Below are positions 1 to 13,600 of a DNA stretch of 64,000 nt, one piece after another (the first letter of the stretch is position 1; each line of letters opens with the position of its first letter). The notes under the pieces are model-generated. The model had not been told where the DNA came from, did no database searches, and saw nothing but the letters and a program-made list of their open reading frames with translations. The DNA is taken from the NCBI GenBank assembly GCA_030141605.1, contig JAQGDQ010000009.1, positions 403,001 to 467,000 on the forward strand, in the 5' to 3' direction. The translations under genes were made by a program, and so were the position numbers. This DNA comes from Tubiluchus corallicola (Eukaryota > Priapulida > Priapulimorpha > Priapulimorphida > Tubiluchidae).

Positions 1-523
1 ATTTGCTAAAATCATCAAGGTCAGCACAGATGCGTTTAAATAAAACTCCTACACAATCGTACAAACTTGTGTCTTACCATTAACAGGTAAAAAACTTAAT
101 GTACCATGACGCATGAACTAACGTTATAGTACCCATATCTATGACAGAGTTCAAACATTTCAAGGGACAGCCCACCAAACTGGTACACTACATTTACAAC
201 ACACTTCAGTATAGCACACAGTGCAGCAATGCTGTGCACTATATTGTAACATTATAAATAATGCTAGCTCATCAATTTCAATACAAGTCTAGGAATGATC
301 GTGATTGGTGAATTTTACAAAATATTAAAACAAAAACAAACAAACGAATGTCAACTATACAGATACGCCATCGTAATCGTAGCAAGGACAATATATATAT
401 ATATATATAATTAGCAGAAAGTCATTAGACAAGTTGTACACAGAACCTTGCATTTATAATCATAATGTCAATGAGAGTTGAAACTAATGCCAACTAAAAC
501 AAGTGTGTTTCAATGTAAAGATG

Positions 524-3500
524 TCAAACTGATTCAGAGTCCACTTGATTTTCACCCTGAAAAACAAAAAAAAAAACATTACAGAAAAGTAACAGCTTGT
601 ATCATTAATTATAACTGCAATCACTGAAAGTAAAATTAATAGACACAGTAAAGCTTTTGGCTATTTTGCTTGTAGTTTTTTCCGGTTTACTTAAAAAATG
701 TTTCCAATTCAAAAAACAAAACTTTGGCAGTTTACAAATATAACTTCATAAATCACTTGCATTGGTCACTGACCCAAAATCAAAATAATTTAAGAGGCTG
801 CAACGTTTACACATGCTACAATGACTTAGGCAGTTAGGTGGCATGCGACAATATGAATACTTTATTCTAAAGGTATAAGAAAATTGCTAAAAACAGCTTA
901 TTCGCAGAATGTAAACAAGGCAGCTATCACCTATAACACAAATACTTTGTGAACCAACCACAAGCATGGAAGTACATAAAGAAAAAAAACTGCTCCACCT
1001 ACACCTTGAGTATTGAAATGTTAATGAGGTAAGTTGTTAGATTGCAAGCATCAGTTCAATACCAAGCAAAAGAAGAGTCTTAAATCCCTATCACCCCTGA
1101 GTCACCAACCACAGATTAAAATCCTTTTTTAGATGGTCTCATTTACATGAGAATTACACAAGAAGTCCCATTTATGAAACGAGGCAACTTACCCTCGGCA
1201 ACTAAATTTATTTTTGGGACTTCCAAAATTTCTTAATCGCACTTGATGACTTGTGGCCGGACTTTTCCTACGTCACATTAATAGTCACATCAAAAACATG
1301 AAGCAACATATAAACTGGGTGTGGAAACAGTTTGGAACATCTAATGCACACGGTTTAATAAGCCACGTAAAAATTATCGATAATCACTTAAAAATACATG
1401 AAATTTCAGCCAAATGGTACCAGGTTTACTTTTTTTTACCTGTCAGGAGACTAAAATGATAAATGCTCTGAACAGACTATAATCCTTTCTAGTACAAGCA
1501 CAATGACATACCTGTTGAGGCTGTTGTGCATTTAGTTGTTTGTTTTTGAGTAATTCCTCCTCAAGTTGTGCTTCTCTTTCAGCTAACTTTGCTTTTAACT
1601 AGCAAAAAAATGAACAAACATTGCATATTAACTTAATTAGCACAACAGTTATCTTAAAAGAAAACTGGACCCAATCTTACAATTTTCTCAACAATGACTA
1701 GGTGAAAGAATTATCATCACAGAATTCCAATTTTGCCTTCGCGCAGTTAGTTCTTTGCTATTATATGCACTTCACCATTGCTACTTAGATGGGCACTAGC
1801 GCCTACATATCGGAAAAAAGTTGCACTAAAGATGCTGCACCGTTCAAATCAGAGTTGCTCAGTTGTGATGTAGTGCACACGTTCGAGAGCTCATATGGGA
1901 GTACAGATGTAAATTTGAAATTTGAATTTTAAAATTAAAATTTGCTAAGTTTTTGTTATGTTACACTGAATGTTATACAGCGGCAACACACTTTAATTTT
2001 TGCTTTTGACGCGGAATGTTTGTGATATTGAAAATTACATTCAGCTGTGAAATTATCACTAGCTGGACTCGCCTATAGTTAATTAAGTTTTTAAGCTATT
2101 ATTTAAAGACCAGAAATTTTAGGTCTTAAAATGTATACTTTTTATTGTACTTCAGCATGTGGTAAGGTATGAAAAATCATCCAGTTTTCCTTTAAAAAAC
2201 CTAGCTATGTTCAGAAAAGTGGCATAACTGTAAACAACTTTTTATCTCTCAGCTATTGCAGCTATTATGTAAGAACTGCTAAACCTGACAAGCTAAAAGA
2301 AACAGCGTTTAACATAATGGTTAACTTGTGGAAAAGATTAGCTGTTAAAAAGTTTGAATTAGTTAGGGCTTGAACCAGAACCCTTGCAAATTAAAACTGG
2401 CACACTTCACAATTGAATTAAATAGCTTGACAAACACTGAAGGTTTGAATTCAACACACAACCTTGAACAACACAACCTATCAGGGACACCTAAAGCCTT
2501 TAAACAAGGGTTAAAACTGTTTTATCACGCCATTCCCAAAATTAAGCAATCAAAATGCCATTTCCCATTTGTACACCCAAATTGAAAAACGTCTTAAATT
2601 TAACATTCAATCTGCGTGTTTAACTGGGAATTGTCTCAGGTGTATATTACACTAATCTATACTAATAGTAGTTTTAAACTAACTAGTGGGACAAATAATC
2701 TATAAAAGAAGAAATTTGCAATTTTAATATTTACTTTCTATGGCACTGAAAAATGATAAAGAGTTCATCTAAGAATGAAAGTTTAGAAGAACATCTTCTT
2801 ACTGATTCTATTTCATCTCCGACACTTGCATCAGTACCATTCTGCTGCTGCTGTTCTTGCTTCTCTTCCTGAGCTTCTCGCAATAGCCTAACGTTCTCTT
2901 GTTCTTGCTTTAGTGCATCTTGGGTAGTGTCTAACACAGATGTCATCTTGACCACCTGGGCTGCAAGCATTTTGCTATTTTTACATTCCTCATCTAACTT
3001 CTGTCTGAGGACATCTACTTCCTGTATAAAAGACAAAATTTCTTATGAAGTCTGTTTATTTTACTTAATACAGACTCACTTCAACTAATCATTACAAGTT
3101 GTAACAACGTTTTTGTGTATATATTTGTCAAATATGGGCTTAAAAAACATGCAAAAACAGTTAGGATTCGTGTGTAGGCCTTTCTTACCAAGTTTTTATT
3201 GAATTCTAGCATGGATGCTCAAGAAGAATTAACAATATTCAGAGCAACAGCTTGAGCAATCAGAAATAGCAAGAAACAGCTAATTAACTAATGTAAATTA
3301 GAAATAGGATGGTCTACTATTCAAACTTAATGCTTATAGAATAGTTGTTCAAAAGAAAAAATTAACAAAAATCACTAGATTGAATTTTATTTCATTTAAG
3401 TCTACTAAATTCAAGATGGGCAACTTTTTTCAAACATACCAAGCAGTCGTAAAGATTGAAGACGTATTGCAGAAATACTGTGTGTTTTTGTCACATTAAA

Positions 3501-5116
3501 CAATGAAAAACACTAGCACTGGGTGTAGTCACAGCCCAGTATGTGTTTTAGTTACATACGGAAGACAAAACAATTGATGATATGCAATACAGGAAATTAT
3601 AGCATTTAGATACATAGGCACTGGGCACTCAAAGCAAACGATGTTCCTTCTGCACCCCAGTACTGGTAGGTAAGGGTTAAAAATAACAAAAGCATACCAA
3701 ACATATTGAGATCCAACAACTTAGACATGACAAAACATGCAATTATGTATTTTATGTGTACTTACATTTTTCTAGAAATAGTATTAACATACTAACAGGT
3801 CTAACAGATTCAATTTAATTTAATTAGCTCTCAGTTAACAGTTTCTAAGATGTCAAAAAGGTAAGAGAGACCACTAAAAGTTCAGTCCCCAGTTTTCACA
3901 TTACCTTCACTAAATGATCCTTTTCTTCCCCAGATTTCTTTGCAACATCTAATTCTGTTTTACTTGCTTCTAGTAAGGAATTCGATTCATCCAACTTGTC
4001 TTTTGTGCTATCATACTGTGCTTGAACATCAGATAACCTCGTGTTAACCTGAAATCACAAAAGTGTTATATTAAAGTTTCTGTGAGCTAATCAATGTGGT
4101 CATATCATGTGGTGCAATGAACATTAGTAAGAAGGAAAGAAATGTCTCCATAAATCTAACCAAAGTAGAATTCAAAAAATATGAACATTTCAGGCACTGA
4201 AAAGTATGAAAAGTAAGTTTGTCAAATTTCACATTTCAACATAAGATTAATTTAGTTTTTCCTACAAACTGATCTACAGTCTAATAAACTGCGACTTTGC
4301 AGAAGTGATGATATTACGGCGTTATTGCACATGTATGGATACAGTTTGGAAGTTTATTTTGCTGGCTTGATTATTTTTATTCCATACATATGACCTGTAA
4401 TATTATCGCTGTGCAATAAAAAAATATTAGCCAATTATTCTATACTAAGATAACCAAGAAATAATGTGCAACATTTTTCTACATTGATATCAAAAGAGGA
4501 ATGATAAACAAGCACATTAATGAAAGACATTATGCCACCATACTTTTTTCATTCAAAAAGAAAACTTTCAGTTACAGCAAACTACCACTGACCTCCTCTA
4601 GTCTCTCTTTCAGGGCTTTCCGCTCGTCCTCTTCACCCTTTAATTTTCGATGTAAGACTTGTAATTTATCTTGCATCTACAAGTAAAGAAAAAAAAATGT
4701 TTCATTTGAAGTCCCAAGGAAGAATCAATCTTTTTTAGTTTGAAATTTAAATATGTTCTAGGTGGTAACAGCAACTGTACTGCCTCTAGCAAATTTCTCT
4801 TGTTGAAGGAAGACACACACATATATGTATTGGAACATGGCTAAGGCACCTGTATTTGTTTTAGTATTTCAATCTGATCTCAGTATCTATCTGAAGAACA
4901 ACATAACAAACAGGCCCTGCTACTGAGTGCTCGACGCCAGCTTGAAGTATACTTGTATGCAAAAATAAGAATTGACATATCCATACTGCAATAAAGAAAT
5001 TGTTTTTGTGACTTTAGATTTGCCTCCCTGTCTATCTTTTTTACCTCTGACACTTCATCTGCTGCATGTTTAACACTAGCAAGGTTACTTTCCAGTGTCT
5101 TCTTTTCTTCTTTTAC
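524..5116 (-). CDS. RRBP1: RRBP1/kinectin exons 19-24: C-terminal coiled coil and stop
   Basis: Exons 5116-5045, 4676-4593, 4048-3905, 3021-2803, 1598-1512 and 556-524 code for residues 981-1192, all in phase 0. The coil continues (TLESNLASVKHAADEVSE, then LHRKLKGEEDERKALKERLE). Exon 22 ends its coil in a run of Q followed by NGTDASVGDEIES. Exon 24 has only 10 codons, ending DSESV before TGA at 526-524. Every exon here is a multiple of three, so skipping would stay in frame. No clear AATAAA lies on the minus strand below 524, so the 3' UTR may extend beyond the window or use a variant signal. Confidence 0.88.
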
Positions 5117-7663
5117 CTGCAGAAAAGTTGAAAGTGTTCTACTGATTTCAATTACCAACTCATTAACTTAGTTGTGACACCAAGAAATTATGACAAAAGT
5201 GTGAGTCAAAATACAGTGTAATTCACTTAATAAAAACACCTTTGTGAGAAGCGCAATAAATTTATCAAGCAGCTGGATTTATAAATCGGAGAGGTTATTA
5301 AGTAGCACTTGCTATGCAATTGTAGTGTGTATTGTTTATTTATGAAGCAAATGTTGTTAACCCTCGGTAAACTGTTTGGGAAAAGTTTCTACGGAAAGTG
5401 CAATAATTTCTTAGCGTCCATATGACTAAAGTAACTCACATAATGTAGGTATTGTTTACCTATGATGCCATTACCCTTTATATGTGATAAGCTGTTTGCC
5501 AAGTTAAAAAAATGCTATACGATGATTCAGCAGTCACTTATTTGAGTCAATGATATTCTCGTGCACAACAATTTATCAGCAAGAATTAGCACGTTAATTT
5601 AACTTAATTAGATCTATCTTGTGCTTCACTGATGTTTCTACCTTGTAACGGGTAAGTTAGACCGCTAAAGATAAAGAATTAAGTGAAAAGAATGTAAAGG
5701 TGTAGAATGTGCTTAGAACAAAGATGCTGATCTAGCCCAATCATTAAGTTAAAACACAGGACAATCATGTGGTCTTATGTCACAATTTTTTGATGGATTT
5801 ATTAAGCGAATTCTGCTGTATCATCTATTTCCTTACTTACCTAGATTCCAAAAGCAAGTGCTACAGTGATCAATCTACAAAATTTTGGTAAGAGTTTAAA
5901 ACTAGCCAGAAACTTAAAATTAGTCTGACTGCATGAAAGTGGTCTGGGTTACTACTCAGAGATAGCTGTGAGTAAACTCTTGTAACTAATGAGTAATTCC
6001 CTCACCTGACTAACTTCACTCTCTAAACTTTGCACTCGAGCTATCCATTTCTTTTCCTCTTCTTCTACACTGGACTGTAACCTATTTAATATGGTTTCCT
6101 GTAGAAAAAATATAACAAGTTTATAATCCCTGTGGAGTATTCACTCTGACACATGCAGTTTGTAGAGTAAAATTAGATTTCATTAAGTTGTTAATAAAAA
6201 AACGTCACAGTATAAAAGAATTGATGCAAAAATTCATAAAACAATAAAACAACTGATACTAAATGTTGCTAACAGCAGCCTGTAATTCACCATAGCAGTG
6301 ATATGCACACTACGTAGTGAAGTTTTACAAAAGGAATGTGAGTTTGCTACAACTGTTTAATACAATTTTCATAACTTAACTTTCTTTATAACAAGTACAA
6401 ATGTAACTAATTATAAATTAAAAAAAGTGCTGCATGCCACACAAGCTTGACTTCCTCCTTAAAAACATACAAAAAGAATGCTAATAATAATAATAATATA
6501 TTGATAATGATGTAAACACAAATGTCAGCTTTCACATTTTGAAAATAATGATATCTGAGCCAAATGAAACTGGAACTTCATATAGGAACGCACTACTATA
6601 AAAATTTTATATTTTTTGTAACAATTTTCTGTACACCAAAGGTTTACAAACTTTTACAAACAAACGTACCTAATAAGTTTATGATAGTGAGACAAACCAC
6701 ACCACAGAACCAAAAAGATACTTTAATTTACCAAGGCATCAAAACCTTCAGAAAACTAAATTAAAAACCAAAGGATTGTCCAAACACTAAAAAATGAACC
6801 ACAAATAATACCCTGTGTCAGCTAAGACAAAATGTGCATTTAAGAGAGACAGTAGGTTTGTTAATTACAATAATAATAGCGAAAAACAGTAGGAATCTGT
6901 GTTATTAAAACAAAATAACATCAATAGACATAGTTCACTACATTATAGCGTAGATTTTATTCTTTCCAGCATAAAATCTGCATTATAATTTCGAATTGCA
7001 CAGTTAAGATGATTTTATTCATACTAATTACGCATAACAATTTCCAAATGAAACAGGACATGCGAAAAATACGTCACTTACTGTTTCAGATAAAACAGAT
7101 TTATAATGTTGACATTGATATTCAAGTTTATCTATTCGTGTATAAGCATCACCTAATTGACTCTGCAACCTTGTATCCTGCAAGGTAAAGCCTTACTGTC
7201 ATTCCCGTTCAAATTAACAGGTTCTAATGGCAGCAGTCTAACTCAGATTAATTCTAAGTATGTGTTTAAAAATACTAGTTCTGCAAATAAACTTGCATAA
7301 GTGCTACCAAAGAAAGAGCGAAACTCGCACCCGTTAAAAATGACTTACTGAGAAGCCTACCATCAACAAAAATTTTGGACAAGCAAAATTGCATTGTATT
7401 TAAGGGAAATAAATAGACTGCCCTGTGTCACAACTAGAGGTCTCAATCACTGGATCGTTAAGGATCCCGGACAGATTTTCGGTTTCAGTCGAAAAGACAA
7501 CTTCTCAGAAAAAATTTGCCAGAAAATGTTTTCCCTAGAAACTCATTTCACAGAAACACTTTTTAACAGGAAAATTGTGAGTGTGCCTTTATCTGCAAGA
7601 TTTGATATTTTAGTAGGATAAAGCCCCTTTGGTTTCTGTTTGCCTCTCCCTCCTTCCCTCCTT

Positions 7664-7697
<34 letters not shown>

Positions 7698-10600
7698 CTT
7701 TATCAGAAATACTAGGCCCATTAATCCTTTTCACTAACTCTATACTGTTTTATTACTAAATACTCTTGACTGATAACACTTTTTTTATGAAATCTTTACG
7801 TAAAGTATATTCAAAATAAAATGATGTTAATAACAATATATTAGGTGATTTCAGCTACATGAAGCTTAAGTTACACATGTTTCACATAGCACAAAAGCGT
7901 AATGAATAACATTCATTTTAAAACAGCGCATTTTACAATTCTGAAATTAAAATGAATCTGGGACTGAGACCCCTAGTAGCAATACACTGCTGCTCACAAA
8001 ATGTTAATAATGTTATTGCTCACCACACATTAAAACAAGAATAATGAAGTGCAAAGAAATATAAACTAATATGCATTGTTAGCAGATTTATTTTAAAACT
8101 AATATAGTATTACCAAAGTGTGCAAAAGATAGATAAAAAGAAATAGACCACAATGCTAACCAGACACGATTTTGCCACCGCTCTAGAATGTAACCAGTGT
8201 TTTTTTTATTTTCTTAAAATGCATATTGCAACTACTGTATTGGAAAATGAAAATATAGTACATTTAGTAATAAAAAAGCAGAAAGCAGTTTATATTAGCA
8301 ACCATTATACTGACCTCCATTGTAGATTCTTGCTGTATGAGCTTTTCTTTTAGTCGCTCTATGGTTTCAATGGCTTGCTTTTTGTACTCCGTCAACCACA
8401 CGGAATGATCTAGATCAATGGAAGACACGGAAACATCAGGAAATATAGTACATAACACATCACGCGTTTGACCCCTCTCCGCGTTTAATGTCTCACTGAG
8501 AATTTCCTGAAAAACACAATATGCAACATGAGAAATAATCATGCATATTGTTTAAATGAAAATAAACACTAGGTGGCACTGCTGCATCACGTTTTTAGCA
8601 TTTCTGTTCCTCATAATTCCTGCCTTTCAGTTGTAGCAGATTAGGAAGGACCAAAACACTTCTTTAAATAAAATCAACCAATAAATATCACTTGAACAAG
8701 CAACGTTGATAACAAAAAATTACATGTTGAATAAATGTCAATGTAGTTGCCAATAGCTTGTTCTCTGTCAGTTTCCTACATCAAGTGAAGCAAAAAATGC
8801 CCTGATGATTTGACTACGATATTACAAGTAGAAAATAAGGCAATCACTTGAAAATTACTACACTAATATTGCACACGTTTAAGCATAAACACAAAAAGCT
8901 TGCATTATTCCATTAAACAAAATTTGTCCAATGATTGTAGTTGTAAAACCAACACGTCAAAAAATAAATGCCAAGAAGTTTCATATGTCAATATTGATAA
9001 AATTTATAAGAAATGCTCTATATGTCCACGATTTTCACTACAAACTAGACGAAAGCATTTCTTTCAACAGCTGAAACAGTTTTTCACTTTTTTAAGAGGT
9101 TCCAACACTCAATAATGTTAGCTTTTTGTTAGTTTGCGAAGTTTGGAGCTTCAGCATTACTAGCGGCTGTCCCAGATCTTCTCTTTAAGGGAATTCCAGG
9201 CACCACAGTCCAGACGATAAAGTCCTGTTTTTTGCTGATAACAAATTTTCATCAGTGTTTTATTTTTTGTAGTGAAGACCATGATGTAACCTGGTCGATT
9301 TGATTTCTTTATAGTTTTGCTGGCATGCACAAAGTGGTTTATACCTCAACATTGCTCTTTTTCAACTGACGACTAGCTGACATTGTTCCGACATTTCAAT
9401 TTTTGACAAGCAAAAGCTTTTTGGCCATAATTAAGAAAATACCAAATATCACAAACTTCTAATTTTTACGACCAAAAGCTAATGTGTTCTAATACTGTTG
9501 TAGTTGGTGCTTTTTTCTGCCCCACCACAATAAAAACAACTTATGGGAGAAATAACAGTTATTAAAATCTTCAAGCACAGGCAAAAACTTTACTTGTTAA
9601 AGCTCAGAATTTTAGGCATGGAATGAAATTCTGTCAGGCCTGCATGCACAATCATGCTTATACTTTGAAAAGCAACATTTTGAACATTCTTTATCATGAA
9701 TCACGTAAATTGAGCTTAGCGGAACATAATTTTAACTAGAGGCTTGACAAAGCAAACAGGCAGAAGGACACAAAACACTATAGCTTTAATGATAAAAGAA
9801 AACTGACTTCTGCAAATCTAATAACACTCACACACACAGTGCCTATGGCATACAACATACAAGTATGCTTAACAAAAAGTTATCAATATTTGAGACAACT
9901 TCACAATTTGAGGTTTTCACAAACTTCGTCAATTGAGTGATGCATTTATAAGGCATAAAAATGCAACTGCAGTGTTCACTGGAAAAAATACTTTTTAAAA
10001 TTGTATATCGCACAGTTTTGCACAAAAAATCTTTAGAGAAACACAATTAATTGTTAATTTTTGAAACCAGCAGACTGAAGGCATATTTATACAAGTTCTC
10101 TCCATCTATTATGAGGAATGTAATCACACTTGAGTGTGGCAACTGCTGGTGCATCTCAGAGCGTTAATTTTGGTAATGAATTAGATCCGGTCTCAAAATA
10201 ATGTTAACTAGACCCTGCATCAAGGACCATTTGCAGCTTGCATTTGCCAAATTGTATAAAAGAAATAGGATGTTTAGCGCAAAAATGCAGACAAACAAAC
10301 AACAAAACAAAGACGTTCTCAGAAACATAATTTGGTTTAAGTTTGGAAAAAACGAGCCGGTTTAAGTGAGTATGAATTCACAGATATGCATTCTAAATAA
10401 AAAGAAGAAATTGAAATGAATAGTCAATAGCAAAAAAGGACTGTCAGCTATAAAAAACTGTAAAAAAATAATAAAATCTTGACTAACCCACTACGAAATA
10501 AACTATTCAAAAAAATTAAATTTTCAATTTGTTAATTTGCGAAGGTTTTGATGTAACATCATGCACAGTAACACAAACTGTTGCTGTAAGATTACTTTTT

Positions 10601-13600
10601 CAGAAGCAACTTTGTTGTCAACTGTTTTCTCTATGGCTGATATAGCCTCCATGGCTTTCCAATTCTTCTGTCGTAAATCCTGCCAAAATTTGAATCGAAT
10701 AAATAGCTTAAACAGTGCTGCAATATACGTAGCCGAACTGCCATGTTTTGGGGCATTAATTTAAACAGCGAATAATGTATAGCAGAAGGTTTTATCTCTA
10801 CGACATTTCAGTGCATTTTGCATTGCATCACTCATATCACAAAACATGACATTATGATGGCCAATAAGAAAAAATACGTTTCAGGCAGTCTTTCTGGGTA
10901 ATTTGACAATAATGAGGCAACTATAAGAACTCGGCTTGCTACTACTGTTTCAGACACCGCTAATCATTGTACAAGCTGAGACTATCATGCTTCACTAAAA
11001 TACACTGCAAAAAGGTAAAATATTTCCTTTTAATTTAGCATTAGAGATTAACCATTGATTTTTCTAGATTATTTTAAGTAGATTTTGTGGCAAATGCTGC
11101 CCTTTCCTTCCATCTATGAGGATAATATATTTACTATTTACTTTGAAAAGGCTTACTTCACATTAGTTACTAGAGATTTTTGGCTCAACAATCACCAGTC
11201 ACACATTGAAAAGAAATATTCAACTTACATCATTTTTCTTCTTTTGAGCAGCAAGGTCCTGATGCAATTCATTTAGCTGGGTCTCCTTTTGCTGCACTTG
11301 CTCTTGAAGAGTGGAAATAGTCATATCTTTCTCACTGGATTTTTCGCTGAGAAACTCCTGAAATAAATATTATAAAAGACAAATTATTTGTTATAGAAAC
11401 CAGCAAAATTGTAAGACAATTGCCTCACTCTCTGTTATATGTTTAACACAGTTTGTTCCACAGAAGTGGTATTTCCATCAAATAACAATCCTCAATATAA
11501 ATCTTTGTATCTCAATACATAACTAATAGCCACCACCACCTTTAGCTGAATTTAAGTAACAAAAAAGTCTACTCACATCATTTTGACTTTTTTGAGCAGC
11601 AAGGTCTTGATTTAATTCACTTATTTGTGCATCTTTCAAGTTAACTTGTTCTTGAAGACTGGAAATGACCGAATCTTTTTCGTTTAGCTTTTCACTGAAA
11701 ATTTCCTGAAAAAAATTCAAACAGTAAGTACACTTTGTTAAATTTGCAGATAATAAACGAATTATTGTTGAAAAGTATATGCCAGTAACTTATAGAAAGA
11801 GAAACGAATAAAGATTTGCATTTTTGCAGTTCCCATAATCTTTTAAATATACATACAAACATAGCGTTATGGAAACAGTAAACATACATACGTCCTTATG
11901 TAAATAACTAACAGAAATTCTATTACAGCACATTTATACAGCAAAAAATTACGCAAAATACAATTTAAACTTTCTACTTTGTCTCGTCCTTCGGGCAATA
12001 CAATATTGCACATAAAGCATGCAAAAATTTCAACAGACATGAATTATAAAAGAACAGCAAATAAAGTTTAGGGAGTTATCATCCATTCCTCAACAGACTT
12101 TATCATGTTTACTTAGCTTATAAGCTGCACCAAAGAATCCGACAAAAAGCTATGAGTAAAAGCAAGAAAATTACGAGAACGTCAGAAATAAGTAAATAGC
12201 TATTATACACCAGTGTTCTATGTTCTACATAAAAATAAACTTATACACTATGTGTGCATGCCATAAATAGCACACGTTTCTGCATAGGCGCAACATGCCA
12301 CCCAGTAAAAAAGTACGGTTACCAGATGACGGACAAAAACACCAACAAAGACTAGAGTAAAAATCGATAAATTTTTTGACGTCAACGTAATAAGTACGGT
12401 ATGGAAAAGTAATCTTAAAAAACGCAAACACAGACAAGCATGTGACTCAACATACAGGGTAAATTAAAGTTATACCTTTGAGAGCACAAGGTCAAAGTAA
12501 AGATCAATACCAAATTTCATAAAAACCTGTACTGATGAGCGCACGATAACCTACTGTGCTCTCACTGACTCTTTTTATATAAAAGATTATTTTATCTAAA
12601 AGAAATTGTCGATGTTATTTACATCTAAAGCATGTGTTGAAAAGGCAGTCTTTGTGTTGCAAAAACAAATAAAAAATGTAAAAAGAATTATGAAAGCTTA
12701 ACAAAATTTTAGAAAACAATTACAACAATCTAAAACTAAAACGAAATAGTTTGCAGAACACCAGAAGTGAGTCATCAACTATACTCAAATGTTTAAAAAA
12801 TTCAAATTTTATTTCTATACTAATTACTTTTTCAGAAGCAACTTTGTTGTCAACTGTTTTCTCTATGGCTGATATAGCCTCCATGGCCTTCCAATTCTTG
12901 TGCCGTAAATCCTGCCAAAATTTGAATGTGTAAGTCGCCTACCAAACACATCTTAGTATAAATCTGTGTTACGTGACCATTTACACAAGGATTAGAAATG
13001 GTTAATAGTAGCAGCTTAGTCGGTAAAGCCAATTCACAAAATGCACATTGTTAGTAGTAAAGTTCTTCTAGATTTCCTCTGATGCAAAGCAAAAATGTCA
13101 ATCTTACATCATTTTTCTTTTTCTGAGTAGCAAGGTCCTGGTGCAGTTCACTGAGCTGGGCTTCGTTCTTCTCAACTTGCTCCTGAAGATTGGAAATGGC
13201 CGTGTCTTTCTCGCCAATGCTGCAAGGAAATATGAAAGGAAACTAAAATAATGACACTGCATGAAAAGGATATTGAAAGGCAGAAACAATAATCAATGCA
13301 AACAGTGTATATCAGCAAAAAATCACCTAAAGAGAATTTGGAAAATAATAAAAGCAATCAGAGTCTATAATAAAAAAATCATGAAATGAAAAATCTTTCA
13401 TCCATTTGCAGGCAGCTGCAGAGAGACCCGACGTGACCTACCGAACTTCAAAGATTCAAAGGAATGTTAATCTCCTACTAGCACTGCTTGTGAGGTAATT
13501 TCAAGGTAGGGATGTTAAACAATACAAGTTTTGGGATACGATGTGATACGTTCTTCCAACAATGTGTTAATGATAAACTGCATATTATTTCGCACAATAA

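Noticed and set aside
3500-3690. Possible piggyBac-like end (GGGTTAA near 3680)
   Set aside because: No matching second end with TTAA could be found nearby.
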